Assembly (NCBI GenBank): GCA_024698715.1
Contig: JAILRA010000075.1
Location: 1 to 64,000, forward strand
Source of the DNA: Lachnospiraceae bacterium
GTDB lineage: Bacteria; Bacillota; Clostridia; Lachnospirales; Lachnospiraceae
Direction: 5' to 3'
Length of the DNA stretch: 64,000 bases
Positions 1 to 8,704 of the stretch are shown in pieces. The notes beneath the pieces were generated by a model. That model saw nothing but the letters and a program-made list of their open reading frames with translations. It was not told the DNA's origin and made no database searches. How positions within the stretch are numbered: the stretch's first letter is position 1; each line of letters starts with the position of its first letter. Both the position numbers and the translations under genes were made by a program.

Positions 1-19
1 ATTGAGGAGGTTCAAAAAT

Positions 20-1183
20 ATGTCAGAACTTACTTTTGAACAAATGCTTGATGAATCATTCAAAACAATTCGAACAGGAGAGATAGTTAGCGGTGAAGTT
101 ATCGATGTTAAACCCGATTACATTATTTTAAATATCGGCTACAAATCAGACGGCATCCTGACTAAAGCTGAGTATTCAAATGATTTAAGCATTGATCTGA
201 CAGAAAAAGTAAAAATCGGTGATAACATTGATGTAAAGGTTATCAAAGTTAATGACGGAGAAGGACAGGTTTCCCTTACTCACAAGAGAATAATCGCAGA
301 TAAGGGATCCAAGGCTCTTGAAGATGCATTCAACAACAAGACCGTTGTTAAGGGTGTTGTTTCACAGATCCCCAACAACAAGGGTGTTATCGTTGTTGTA
401 GATGAAGTAAGAGTATTCATTCCTGCAGGCCTTCTTTCAGATGCATATGAAAAAGATCTTTCCAAGTATATGGATAAAGAGATCGAATTCTATATGCAGG
501 AATATGAACCCAAGCAGAGAAGATATATCGGAAACCGTAAAGAACTCGTTCTTGAGCAGAAGAACAAAGCCATGGAAGAAGTTCTTTCCAAGATCAATGT
601 CGGAGATACAGTAGAAGGTACCGTAAAGAATGTAACAGATTTCGGTGCATTCATCGATCTCGGCGGAATTGACGGTCTCCTTCATATCAAGGAAATGAGC
701 TGGGGCAGAATTGAAAGTGCCAAGAAGCTTTACAAGGCCGGAGATAAGATCAAAGTCCTTATTAAAGATATAAACGGAACAAGAATTTCACTTTCCACAA
801 AATTCGAAGACGAGAATCCCTGGAAAGATTTAAGCACAAGATTTCCTGTTGGAAGCGTTGTAACAGGTAAAGTTGCAAGAATGACAGATTTCGGTGCTTT
901 TGTACAGCTTGAGGGTGGCGTAGATGCACTTCTTCATGTTTCACAGATCTCCAAGAATCATGTTGAGAAGCCTTCGGATGTTCTTAAGATCGGCGATGAA
1001 GTAACAGCAGAAGTTACCGAAGTCAATGAAGAGAACAACAGGATCAGCCTTTCGGTAAGAGCAATGCTCACACCCAAGAAAGACAAAGAAGAGAGCGATG
1101 ACAGCGAAGAGTATTCAACCGTTAACGTTGAAGAAGTTGTTGCCAACGAAGAAGAGGCTGCAAAAGCTGAGAGCGAAGAATAA
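20..1183 (+). CDS. S1 RNA-binding domain protein (ribosomal protein S1-like)
   Basis: About 387 residues with four S1 (OB-fold) domains at roughly residues 19-90, 103-176, 193-260 and 274-347. The last two carry the classic 'TDFGAFI/VxL' core followed by 'GLLH/ALLH'. The tail is acidic (Glu/Ser-rich). Such proteins bind mRNA and help translation initiation on the 30S subunit. The start is the ATG at 20, because a strong GAGGAGG sits at 4-10; an in-frame TTG at 2 lies on top of that site. In many Lachnospiraceae an S1 protein is encoded next to or fused with ispH; whatever precedes this gene is outside the window. Four domains instead of the six of E. coli S1 is normal for Firmicutes. Family assignment is sure; equivalence to true S1 is less so. 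Confidence 0.9.
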   Translation: MSELTFEQMLDESFKTIRTGEIVSGEVIDVKPDYIILNIGYKSDGILTKAEYSNDLSIDLTEKVKIGDNIDVKVIKVNDGEGQVSLTHKRIIADKGSKALEDAFNNKTVVKGVVSQIPNNKGVIVVVDEVRVFIPAGLLSDAYEKDLSKYMDKEIEFYMQEYEPKQRRYIGNRKELVLEQKNKAMEEVLSKINVGDTVEGTVKNVTDFGAFIDLGGIDGLLHIKEMSWGRIESAKKLYKAGDKIKVLIKDINGTRISLSTKFEDENPWKDLSTRFPVGSVVTGKVARMTDFGAFVQLEGGVDALLHVSQISKNHVEKPSDVLKIGDEVTAEVTEVNEENNRISLSVRAMLTPKKDKEESDDSEEYSTVNVEEVVANEEEAAKAESEE

Positions 1184-1202
1184 TCAGATTGATTTTATGC
1201 AT

Positions 1203-1233
1203 AAAAAAGAGTACAGAAATGTACTCTTTTTTT
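1203..1233 (+). terminator. Intrinsic terminator after the S1 gene
   Basis: Perfect stem (AGAGTACA / TGTACTCT, extended by flanking A/T pairs) with a GAAA loop and a T-run, 20 bases after the stop codon. Confidence 0.9.
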
Positions 1234-1266
1234 CATTCATTGCGTCTGTTATATAATCAACTAAAG

Positions 1267-1275
1267 TGATATAAT
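1267..1275 (+). promoter_or_regulatory. Extended -10 promoter for cheR
   Basis: TG-A-TATAAT at 1267-1275, with a poor -35 (TGTTAT) 17 bases upstream. It lies between the S1 terminator and cheR, about 30 bases before the start codon. Confidence 0.5.
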
Positions 1276-1307
1276 AATATACAGATTTTGTATATTCGGA
1301 GATATTA

Positions 1308-2090
1308 ATGGAATTAGATTACGAATACTTCAAACGAGAAGTGTATAAGATCACACAGATCGATTTGAACGCATATAAAGAAAAACAGATGAAAAGAAGG
1401 ATCGATACGCTCATACTTCGTCATCATCTGACGGGATATGAGAGTTTTGTATCCTGCTTAAAAAACGATAAAGAAGTTCTCGAAGAATTTGTCAATTATC
1501 TGACGATCAATGTTTCCGAGTTTTACAGAAACCCGGATCAGTGGAGGATTCTTGAAAAGGATATAATTCCTCTGTTATCTGAGAGATTCGGTTCCGGTAT
1601 TAAGATATGGAGCGCAGCATGTTCGACCGGAGACGAACCGTATACACTGGCCATGGTATTCAGTGATAAGCCCGGCAGATCTGATTTTTCGATCTATGCT
1701 ACGGATATAGACAAACAGGTCCTGGATCAGGCTAAAAGCGGGATTTATCCGAAAAAGGCTCTTTCAGATCTTCCCAAAGAATATAAGGATAAATATTTTT
1801 CTACCGAGAATGATGCAACATTTAAGGTTGATCCTTCCTTAAGGAAATACATCAGATTTGAAAAGCATAATCTGCTCCTTGATCCTTTTCCGAAGAATCA
1901 GCATCTGATCGTTTGCAGGAACGTTCTTATATATTTTACGGAAGAAGCGAAAGAAGCGATCTTCGAAAAATTTTATGATTCACTTGCACCGGGCGGAGTG
2001 CTGTTCCTGGGTTCTACGGAACAGATGATCAATTACAAAAAGATAGGGTACGAGAGAAAAGCTTCGTTTTTCTTTGAAAAACCATTATAA
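1308..2090 (+). CDS. cheR: CheR-type protein-glutamate O-methyltransferase
   Basis: 260 residues, the usual CheR length. The enzyme transfers methyl groups from S-adenosylmethionine to glutamates of chemoreceptors. An all-alpha CheR N-domain (about 1-75) is followed by the methyltransferase domain. Visible motifs are 'NVSEFYRNPDQW', the SAM loop 'ACSTGDEPYTLAM' at about residues 103-115, the acidic 'ATDIDKQVL', and 'CRNVLIYF' followed by 'GGVLFLGSTE'. It stands alone: flanked by a terminator on each side, with no receptor, cheB or other chemotaxis gene in the window. A CGGAGA ribosome binding site precedes the ATG. The family is certain; whether it serves chemotaxis or another CheR-type signalling route cannot be read from context. 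Confidence 0.93.
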   Translation: MELDYEYFKREVYKITQIDLNAYKEKQMKRRIDTLILRHHLTGYESFVSCLKNDKEVLEEFVNYLTINVSEFYRNPDQWRILEKDIIPLLSERFGSGIKIWSAACSTGDEPYTLAMVFSDKPGRSDFSIYATDIDKQVLDQAKSGIYPKKALSDLPKEYKDKYFSTENDATFKVDPSLRKYIRFEKHNLLLDPFPKNQHLIVCRNVLIYFTEEAKEAIFEKFYDSLAPGGVLFLGSTEQMINYKKIGYERKASFFFEKPL

Positions 2091-2099
2091 AGACATATT

Positions 2100-2130
2100 A
2101 AAAAAGCAGGAAACAAATTCCTGCTTTTTT
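2100..2130. terminator. Bidirectional terminator between cheR and the yprB-like gene
   Basis: Stem AAAAAGCAGGAA / TTCCTGCTTTTT with an A-run on one side and a T-run on the other, placed between the convergent stops of cheR (2090) and the minus-strand nuclease (2153). It can serve both genes. Confidence 0.88.
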
Positions 2131-2152
2131 CATTTTAGAATTCTTAAGTTCT

Positions 2153-3253
2153 TTATACCGTGAACATGTTCTGTAAGATATGCTCGGCATATTTGTTGAA
2201 GCTTTCTCTTGAGGTTTTAAACTCGGGAGTAAGCTCGAAGAACAACTGGTTGTCTCTGTAGTCCCTCTTGTAGAACGGCTCGAACAGAACGCCCCACTGG
2301 GGAAGATATGTGGATTTTTTACGTGTGTAGCATGTGAGAGCACTTGCCGGCTCTTTATGGTCTTTTTCGATAAACTGTGCTACCGATTTGTGAACGGCCA
2401 TATCTTCGTTCTTCAGATAATAATAATCTCTGTAGTTTGAATAGAAGTATTTGAGTTCTTCTTCAAAGAGAGGCACTTTTAATAATCCGTCGATACCGCT
2501 GCAGGTAAAATAGCATCCGTTCGCCGTATAGGAGAGGGGAACGGGGATCGAATTTCTGAAACGAAGGGAAAGGATGAGTTCCTGACGTTTTTTGTTCTCG
2601 TAATCGTTGTAGTAGTTAGCTTTAACCTTCATTACCCTAAGGGATTTGTTGAAGATATCCGGGATAGCAAGAAGATTTACCATATGAAGCATTCCTTCGA
2701 CGTCTTCCTTATTATGAAGGAGAATGGCTTCCATGACCGATTCATCTTTTGTAACAACATATTCATGGAAGTAATTGATGAGTTCACCACCGTCAAGTCT
2801 GTCTCTTCTTATCATTCCGAGAAAGGTCTGAAGGGTTTTCTGTCTGCAGTCCTCGAGTTTCATGAATGTTTTGTAAGGTTTGATCCTTTTGTAAATATCA
2901 AGTCCGTTGAAATTGTTGAAGTCGAAATTGAATTCGAACTGCTGACATTTCTGCTCCAAAAACGGGATATCGAACTGATTTCCGTTGAAATGGATGAGGA
3001 ATGAATAATTTACGCTGAACTGAAGGAAAGCTCTTAAAACTTCGTTTTCTTCTTCATAATTCTCGGCAAGCCACTGAATAAGCTGCCATTCGTCATTTTC
3101 ATAAAATGAACAGCCGATCATGTATAGAGTTGAACTTCTGGCCGAAAAGCCGGTAGTTTCTATATCCAGAAAAAGGATATCCTTAAGCGGTGCCAACGTC
3201 TCGATAGGGTAATTTATTTCTTTGATCTTAGTCGAACACTGAATTGTTTTCAT
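2153..3253 (-). CDS. YprB-like RNase H-fold 3'-5' exonuclease domain protein
   Basis: About 366 residues. The N-terminal half carries a DEDD exonuclease signature: motif I 'FLDIETTGF', motif II around 'IHFNGNQFDIPFLE', motif III 'HNKEDVEGM'. This matches the YprB ribonuclease H-like family, whose exact substrate is not established. The C-terminal half is not a domain I recognise. The start is the ATG with first base at 3253, preceded on its strand by AAAGGA; an upstream in-frame ATG at 3292 has no ribosome binding site. It is transcribed away from rnfC across a shared AT-rich region and ends at a bidirectional terminator. It is one of two minus-strand genes in the window. Confidence 0.82.
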   Translation of the reverse strand: MKTIQCSTKIKEINYPIETLAPLKDILFLDIETTGFSARSSTLYMIGCSFYENDEWQLIQWLAENYEEENEVLRAFLQFSVNYSFLIHFNGNQFDIPFLEQKCQQFEFNFDFNNFNGLDIYKRIKPYKTFMKLEDCRQKTLQTFLGMIRRDRLDGGELINYFHEYVVTKDESVMEAILLHNKEDVEGMLHMVNLLAIPDIFNKSLRVMKVKANYYNDYENKKRQELILSLRFRNSIPVPLSYTANGCYFTCSGIDGLLKVPLFEEELKYFYSNYRDYYYLKNEDMAVHKSVAQFIEKDHKEPASALTCYTRKKSTYLPQWGVLFEPFYKRDYRDNQLFFELTPEFKTSRESFNKYAEHILQNMFTV

Positions 3254-3329
3254 CGGATTTCCTTTCAAATTATATATTTTTGCATACATCAATAGTTTAC
3301 TACATTTTAAAAATTTAATATAGTATTTT

Positions 3330-3357
3330 TTGAAAATTAGTAGTAATATATTATAGG
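3330..3357 (+). promoter_or_regulatory. Possible promoter of the rnf operon
   Basis: TTGAAA at 3330-3335 and TATAGG at 3352-3357 with a 16-base spacer, in the AT-rich divergent region 3254-3390. The -10 box is imperfect. No riboswitch-like structure was seen here. Confidence 0.35.
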
Positions 3358-3390
3358 CTATTTTTGAAAAAATATAAGGGAGGCAAGGTT

Positions 3391-4713
3391 TTGTTTACAT
3401 TTCACGGTGGTATTCACCCCTATGACGGTAAAGACATTTCAAAGGATAAACCTATTGTGGATTACAAACCCAAGGGTTTGCTTGTTTATCCTTTGTCACA
3501 ACATATAGGCGCACCCTGTGAGCCTGTTGTTGAAATTGGGGAACATGTATTGGTTGGACAGCTTATTGCCAAGGACACGGGGTTTGTTTCATCTCCGATT
3601 TATTCGTCTGTTTCGGGTACCGTAAAAGCGATCGAGCCCAGAAGAGTAATAACCGGCGATCATGTAAAGGCTATTGTTATCGAAAATGACGGTCTTTACG
3701 AGGAAGTTGAGTTTACTCCCAATCCGGATTACACAAAGCTTTCAAGAGAAGAAATAGTTTCTCTTATTCAGAAAGCGGGTATTGTCGGTATGGGCGGCGC
3801 AGGTTTTCCCACACATGTTAAGGTTTCACCCAAGGAACCGGATAAGATTGAATATATAATCGCAAACTGTGCGGAATGCGAACCTTATCTTACGAGTGAC
3901 TACAGGATCATGATCGAAACACCCGAAAAACTCGTTGAAGGTTTGAGAATAGAACTTTCCTTATTTAATAATGCGAGAGGTATTCTTGCGATTGAGGATA
4001 ATAAACCCGACTGTATCAAGATTCTTAAGGAACTTACCAAGAATGATGACAAGATTACGGTCATTCCTCTTAAAACAAAGTATCCGCAGGGTTCGGAAAG
4101 ACATCTGATCTTCGCTACCACAAAAAGAGCGATCAATTCTTCGATGCTTCCTTCAGATGCGGGTTGTATCGTAAATAACGTTGATACGATATGTTCCATT
4201 TATTCTGCTGTTGTCGAAGGCAGACCCCTTCTTCACAGAATTGTAACGGTTACCGGAGACTGTATTAAGAATCCTCAGAACTTCAGAGTACATATCGGTA
4301 CCAATTATCATGAACTTATAGATGAAGCCGGCGGTTTCACAAAGACACCCGAAAAGATCATTTCAGGCGGTCCCATGATGGGATTTGCGATCTTTGATCT
4401 GGATGTTCCCGCCACAAAGACTTCGTCTGCTTTGTTATGCCTTTCCAAGGATCAGATCTCCGCTGCAACGGAAACCGCATGTATCAACTGCGGAAGATGC
4501 GTGGAAGTATGTCCCGGAAGAGTTATCCCTTCCAAACTGGCTGACTTTGCTCAGAACGGAGACAGAGAGCAGTTTGAGAAATTTAACGGAATGGAATGCT
4601 GCGAATGCGGATGCTGCAGCTATATTTGCCCTGCAAAGCGTTTTCTGACACAATCGATCAAGTCGATGAGAAGAATGATTCTTGCAGACAGAAAGAAAGG
4701 GGGTAAGAAATAA
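3391..4713 (+). CDS. rnfC: Electron transport complex subunit RnfC
   Basis: Peripheral subunit of the Rnf complex, which couples reduced ferredoxin:NAD+ oxidoreduction to ion pumping. It holds the NADH/FMN site and two [4Fe-4S] clusters. Seen here: the N-terminal 'TFHGGIHP' motif, the glycine-rich 'GMGGAGFPTHVK' near residue 133, and cluster motifs 'CINCGRCVEVCP' (about 363-375) and 'CCECGCCSYICP' (about 402-414). The start is taken as TTG at 3391, because AAGGGAGG lies 8-15 bases upstream and the protein then begins at the conserved region; an in-frame TTG at 3364 has no ribosome binding site. 440 residues is typical. The stop overlaps the rnfD start (TAATG), the first of several coupled junctions. 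Confidence 0.97.
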   Translation: MFTFHGGIHPYDGKDISKDKPIVDYKPKGLLVYPLSQHIGAPCEPVVEIGEHVLVGQLIAKDTGFVSSPIYSSVSGTVKAIEPRRVITGDHVKAIVIENDGLYEEVEFTPNPDYTKLSREEIVSLIQKAGIVGMGGAGFPTHVKVSPKEPDKIEYIIANCAECEPYLTSDYRIMIETPEKLVEGLRIELSLFNNARGILAIEDNKPDCIKILKELTKNDDKITVIPLKTKYPQGSERHLIFATTKRAINSSMLPSDAGCIVNNVDTICSIYSAVVEGRPLLHRIVTVTGDCIKNPQNFRVHIGTNYHELIDEAGGFTKTPEKIISGGPMMGFAIFDLDVPATKTSSALLCLSKDQISAATETACINCGRCVEVCPGRVIPSKLADFAQNGDREQFEKFNGMECCECGCCSYICPAKRFLTQSIKSMRRMILADRKKGGKK

Positions 4714-5648
4714 TGGATAAGAAATTAAAAGTATCATCCAACCCTCATGTAAGAGACGGAATGTCTACAAGAAGCATAATGCTTGCGGTTGTGATAGCTT
4801 TGCTTCCGACCACGATATTCGGAATCATCAATTTCGGTTATCATGCGCTTCTTGTTGTTCTTGTTTCGGTAGGAGTTTCGGTTTTAGCCGAATTTATCAT
4901 GTGCAAGATCCTTAAAAAACCGGTTTCTGTCGGCGACTGTTCGGCGATAGTCACAGGCCTTTTGCTTGCGCTTAACCTTCCGGCCGGATTTCCTTTATGG
5001 ATGACCGCACTCGGTGCATGTTTTGCTATCGTAGTAGTAAAAATGCTTTTCGGCGGTCTCGGCCAGAATTTCATGAACCCCGCACTGGGAGCAAGATGTT
5101 TTCTTGTTATTTCCTTTGCAAAGTACATGACCAATTTTGAATGCGATGCATATACGGGAGCTACTCCTCTTGCGATAGTTAAAGCTGGCGGAGAAGTAAA
5201 CATTTTTGATATGGTAATAGGTCGTACGGCCGGTACAATAGGTGAAACAAGCATGATCGCCATTGTACTCGGTGCATGCTTCCTCATTGCTCTGGGAATC
5301 ATAGATCTGAAAATCCCCGGAAGTTATCTTATTTCCTTTACAATCTTCATCCTTATATTCTCAGGCAGAGGATTTGATCTTAATTATCTTTGCGCACAGC
5401 TTGCCGGCGGCGGACTTATGCTGGGTGCATTCTTCATGGCAACGGATTACGTTACCAGACCGATAACCAAGAAAGGACAGTTCCTGTTCGGTATACTTCT
5501 GGGTATTCTTACAGGTCTTTTCCGTGTGTTCGGTCCTTCGGCGGAAGGTGTTTCCTTTGCGATCATCTTCGGAAACCTTCTTGTTCCGCTCATTGAGAAG
5601 ATTACTCTTCCTAAAGCTTTCGGTAAAGGAGGAGAGAATTCGTTATGA
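4713..5648 (+). CDS. rnfD: Electron transport complex subunit RnfD
   Basis: Integral membrane subunit, 311 residues, with about eight to ten hydrophobic segments. The 'DAYTGATPL' motif near residue 150 contains the threonine to which FMN is attached by a phosphoester bond in the RnfD/NqrB family. It should form the membrane ion channel with RnfE and RnfA and pass electrons through flavin. The start overlaps the rnfC stop (TAATG) and the stop overlaps the rnfG start (ATGA), so translation is likely coupled. The covalent flavin needs an ApbE-type transferase; one is encoded just downstream of this operon. Confidence 0.96.
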   Translation: MDKKLKVSSNPHVRDGMSTRSIMLAVVIALLPTTIFGIINFGYHALLVVLVSVGVSVLAEFIMCKILKKPVSVGDCSAIVTGLLLALNLPAGFPLWMTALGACFAIVVVKMLFGGLGQNFMNPALGARCFLVISFAKYMTNFECDAYTGATPLAIVKAGGEVNIFDMVIGRTAGTIGETSMIAIVLGACFLIALGIIDLKIPGSYLISFTIFILIFSGRGFDLNYLCAQLAGGGLMLGAFFMATDYVTRPITKKGQFLFGILLGILTGLFRVFGPSAEGVSFAIIFGNLLVPLIEKITLPKAFGKGGENSL

Positions 5649-6301
5649 AAATTACCAATGATGAAATAATCAAAATTATTAAAGATACTGCCGTAATTTT
5701 CGGTATTACTCTGGTAGCCGGTCTCGGTCTCGGATTCGTATATGAACTCACAAAAGAACCGATCGCACTCCAGGAAGCACAGGCTCAGGCGGATGCCTGC
5801 AACGAAGTATTTAAAGAGGTAAATGCCGCAGGTGAGCTTGAAAGCGTTGAAACACTTACATTCGAACCGATAGAGGTTGATGCTGCTATTTCGGAAGCTC
5901 TTAAGAATGAAAATTACAATACCGCTTATATTGACAGCGTTTATGAAGCAAAAAAGGCCGACGGCTCTTTATACGGCTATGTTATTGGCGTAACATCGAC
6001 TTCGGGTTACGGCGGAAACATTTCATTTTATATGGGTGTTACTACCGACAATATGCTCAAGGGTATTTCGATCCTTTCCATATCGGAAACTCCCGGACTC
6101 GGAATGAATGCGGAAAATGTACTGGTACCTCGGTTCAGAAACAAAAAACTTGAAGAGTATACCGTTGTTAAGACAGGTGCACTTTCTTCAAATGAGATTG
6201 ATGCCATTACCTCTGCGACGATCACATCCAATGCCGTTACCAACGGTGTAAATACGGGTGTCAGATATTATACTATACTCAGCGAAGGGGGGAATGAATA
6301 A
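5645..6301 (+). CDS. rnfG: Electron transport complex subunit RnfG
   Basis: 218 residues: one N-terminal transmembrane helix (about 15-35) and an extracytoplasmic FMN-binding domain. The flavinylation motif is 'ITSATITS' near residue 187, where the Thr of the S/T-x-A-T pattern carries covalent FMN. 'SGYGGNI' and 'ETPGLGMNAE' are family signatures. It relays electrons on the outer face of the membrane between RnfD and the other subunits. It overlaps rnfD (ATGA) and rnfE (TAATG). Confidence 0.96.
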   Translation: MKITNDEIIKIIKDTAVIFGITLVAGLGLGFVYELTKEPIALQEAQAQADACNEVFKEVNAAGELESVETLTFEPIEVDAAISEALKNENYNTAYIDSVYEAKKADGSLYGYVIGVTSTSGYGGNISFYMGVTTDNMLKGISILSISETPGLGMNAENVLVPRFRNKKLEEYTVVKTGALSSNEIDAITSATITSNAVTNGVNTGVRYYTILSEGGNE

Positions 6302-7233
6302 TGAAAAGATGTCTGGAACGTCTCTATAACGGACTCATTAAAGAAAATCCCACTTTTGTACTCATGCTCGGTATGTGTCCGACACTTGCAGTAACCACAT
6401 CAGCTATCAACGGTCTCGGTATGGGTCTTTCGACGATGGTGGTACTTGCACTCAGTAATATGATCATTTCGGCTTTAAGAAAGATCATTCCCGATAAAGT
6501 GCGCATCCCCGCATATATCGTCATAATAGCTACATTCGTTACTATCGTAGAACTGCTTATGCATGCTTTTGTGCCCGGATTGTATTCGGCACTCGGCATT
6601 TACATTTCACTTATAGTTGTTAACTGTATCATTCTCGGACGTGCCGAAAGTTACGCATCCAAGAATCCCGTATTCCCTTCATTGTTTGACGGTATCGGAA
6701 TGGGACTCGGATTTACGATGGCACTTACGATCATCGGTCTCGTCAGAGAGTTCTTCGGTGCAGGAACTGTATTTGGAATAGCTACAGCAACCATGTTTGG
6801 TGATACATTCGGAAATATCCTTCTCGGTGTATTTGACAAGATTGTTGCTCCGGGTTCAAAGGGATTTTTGAAGATATTAAGAGATATCTTTACGATCGAG
6901 TTCTCTTCATTTTCACCTGTCGGCATTCTTGTAATGGCTCCCGGTGCATTCTTTGTACTTGCAACTCTTACCATGATACAGAATGTTATCAAGGATAAGG
7001 GTGCCAAAGCCGGAAAAGATACATCCAAGATCGGTTCGGGATGCAATTCCGATTGTATGAACTGTAAGGATACCGGCTGTTCAAGAAGACTTATCGATGA
7101 AACAGTCGAAGCAAAATCGGACAGCTCTGAAAAGGTTTCCGACAAAAAAGTTAAAGAAGAAGATGCTCCGGATACCGATGCAGAAAATCTGAAAGAAATA
7201 CTTGAGAAGGAGGGCGAAGAAGATGAACAGTAG
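6301..7233 (+). CDS. rnfE: Electron transport complex subunit RnfE with a cysteine-bearing C-terminal extension
   Basis: The first ~225 residues are the usual six-helix RnfE/NqrD membrane protein of the ion-pumping core. The protein runs on to 310 residues, some 80-90 more than the family needs. The extra tail has four cysteines, C248, C252, C255 and C260 (C-x3-C-x2-C-x4-C), then an acidic Lys/Glu/Asp-rich segment. The tail could bind a metal or iron-sulfur cluster; this is inference. It is intact and in frame, and its last 11 bases overlap the rnfA start. The start overlaps the rnfG stop. Confidence 0.93.
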   Translation: MKRCLERLYNGLIKENPTFVLMLGMCPTLAVTTSAINGLGMGLSTMVVLALSNMIISALRKIIPDKVRIPAYIVIIATFVTIVELLMHAFVPGLYSALGIYISLIVVNCIILGRAESYASKNPVFPSLFDGIGMGLGFTMALTIIGLVREFFGAGTVFGIATATMFGDTFGNILLGVFDKIVAPGSKGFLKILRDIFTIEFSSFSPVGILVMAPGAFFVLATLTMIQNVIKDKGAKAGKDTSKIGSGCNSDCMNCKDTGCSRRLIDETVEAKSDSSEKVSDKKVKEEDAPDTDAENLKEILEKEGEEDEQ

Positions 7234-7813
7234 TTATTGGGCAAATATCATTGTTATTGCCATCAGTTCCTCGATCATCAGCAATGTTGTATTAAGCCAG
7301 TTCTTGGGTCTTTGTCCTTTCCTCGGTGTATCGAAGAAAGTTAAGACTGCCGCAGGTATGGGTGGTGCGCTTATATTTGTAATCACGCTTTCATCACTTG
7401 TTGCAGGTCTTATTTACAAATTTATTTTAAGACCGCTTAATATTGAATATTTAAAGACCATTGTATTCATTTTGATAATCGCTGCACTTGTACAGTTTGT
7501 TGAATTCTTCCTTAAGAAATACATTAAGTCTCTTTATCAGGCGCTTGGTGTATATCTTCCTTTGATCACGACCAACTGTGCGGTTCTCGGTGTTGCGATC
7601 AATAATGTTAATTTGGAATATGATATTTTTACCGGTGTGGTTAACGGATTTGCTACCAGTGCGGGTTTTGCGATTTCCATTATCATCCTTGCCGGAATCA
7701 GAGAAAAAATGGAGTACAGCAATGTTCCCAAGTATATGAAGGGAATGCCTATTGTACTTGTAACCGCAGGTTTGATGGCGATTGCGTTCTGCGGATTTTC
7801 AGGATTGATTTAG
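7223..7813 (+). CDS. rnfA: Electron transport complex subunit RnfA
   Basis: 196-residue integral membrane protein with about six helices, homologous to RnfE and inverted relative to it in the core. The motif 'LSQFLGLCPFLGVS' near residue 25 and 'ITTNCAVLGVAI' near residue 115 each carry the conserved cysteine; in related complexes these two cysteines coordinate an intramembrane iron-sulfur cluster. The start is ATG 7223 with AAGGAGGG at 7207-7214; a TTG at 7202 lies upstream of that site. It overlaps the end of rnfE by 11 bases. Confidence 0.95.
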   Translation: MNSSYWANIIVIAISSSIISNVVLSQFLGLCPFLGVSKKVKTAAGMGGALIFVITLSSLVAGLIYKFILRPLNIEYLKTIVFILIIAALVQFVEFFLKKYIKSLYQALGVYLPLITTNCAVLGVAINNVNLEYDIFTGVVNGFATSAGFAISIIILAGIREKMEYSNVPKYMKGMPIVLVTAGLMAIAFCGFSGLI

Positions 7814-7824
7814 ATTAGGTCAGA

Positions 7825-7842
7825 TATAAACTTGCGTTTATA
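7825..7842 (+). promoter_or_regulatory. Small hairpin in the rnfA-rnfB gap
   Basis: Perfect 7-bp stem TATAAAC / GTTTATA with a TTGC loop, ending one base before the GAGGAG ribosome binding site of rnfB. It lacks a T-run, so it is not a terminator. It may protect or expose the rnfB initiation region. Confidence 0.35.
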
Positions 7843-7855
7843 GAGGAGAACAGAT

Positions 7856-8653
7856 ATGAGTGTTACCGGAATTTTACTGGCTGTCGGAATTGTGGCTGCC
7901 GTAGGATTGTTTATAGGTATATTTTTGGGAATAGCTTCGGTTATTTTTAAGGTTGCGGTTGATGAGAGAGAAGAAAAGATTGTAGAAGTTCTTCCCGGAA
8001 ACAACTGCGGCGGATGCGGATATCCCGGATGCTCGGGACTTGCTGCAGCGATAGTTAAAGGCGAAGCACCCGTTAACGGATGTCCCGTGGGCGGAGACGC
8101 GGTAGGCAAGAAAGTAGCTGCCATAATGGGAGTTGAAGCTGTTGACAGCGAGAAAATGGTTGCTTTTGTTAAGTGTAACGGCAACTGTGATGCATCCAAG
8201 ACCAATTACGAATATGTAGGACAGGATGACTGCCAGATGCTTATGTTCGTTCCCAATCAGGGACCGAAGGCATGTAAGCACGGCTGTCAGGGATTCGGAA
8301 GCTGCGTTAAGGTTTGTCCTTTCGATGCGATCCATGTGGAAAACGGTGTTGCCGTTGTAGATAAGGAAAAATGTAAGGCCTGCGGAAAATGTATTGCGGT
8401 TTGTCCTCAGCATCTTATCGAACTTATCCCTTACAGTGCAACTTATACCGTTGCCTGCTCTTCAACGGAAAAGGGTCCCGTTACAATGAAAGAATGTGAT
8501 AACGGATGTATCGGATGCGGACTTTGCAAGAAGAACTGTCCTGAAGGTGCTGTTGAAGTAACTGACTTCCATGCCAAGATAGATTACACAAAATGTGTCG
8601 GCTGCGGAACATGTGCTGAAAAATGTAAGAAGGGCTGTATCATAGCTCACTGA
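7856..8653 (+). CDS. rnfB: Electron transport complex subunit RnfB (multi-cluster ferredoxin)
   Basis: 265 residues. An N-terminal membrane helix (about 5-30) is followed by the Fe-S domain 'CGGCGYPGC...C' and then four ferredoxin-like motifs: 'GSCVKVCP', 'CKACGKCIAVCP', 'CIGCGLCKKNCP' and 'CVGCGTCAEKC'. Together these predict about five [4Fe-4S] clusters. RnfB is the entry point for electrons from reduced ferredoxin. It is the last gene of the operon, 42 bases after rnfA with its own strong GAGGAG site, and is followed by a terminator. Confidence 0.96.
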   Translation: MSVTGILLAVGIVAAVGLFIGIFLGIASVIFKVAVDEREEKIVEVLPGNNCGGCGYPGCSGLAAAIVKGEAPVNGCPVGGDAVGKKVAAIMGVEAVDSEKMVAFVKCNGNCDASKTNYEYVGQDDCQMLMFVPNQGPKACKHGCQGFGSCVKVCPFDAIHVENGVAVVDKEKCKACGKCIAVCPQHLIELIPYSATYTVACSSTEKGPVTMKECDNGCIGCGLCKKNCPEGAVEVTDFHAKIDYTKCVGCGTCAEKCKKGCIIAH

Positions 8654-8662
8654 TGATCAAAG

Positions 8663-8703
8663 AAAATAATCAAACCTTCCTCGGAAACGGGGAAGGTTAT
8701 TTT
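8663..8703. terminator. Bidirectional terminator between rnfB and apbE
   Basis: Stem AACCTTCC / GGAAGGTT flanked by matching AAATAA and TTATTT tracts, lying between the convergent ends of rnfB and the minus-strand apbE. Confidence 0.82.
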
Positions 8704-8704
8704 A

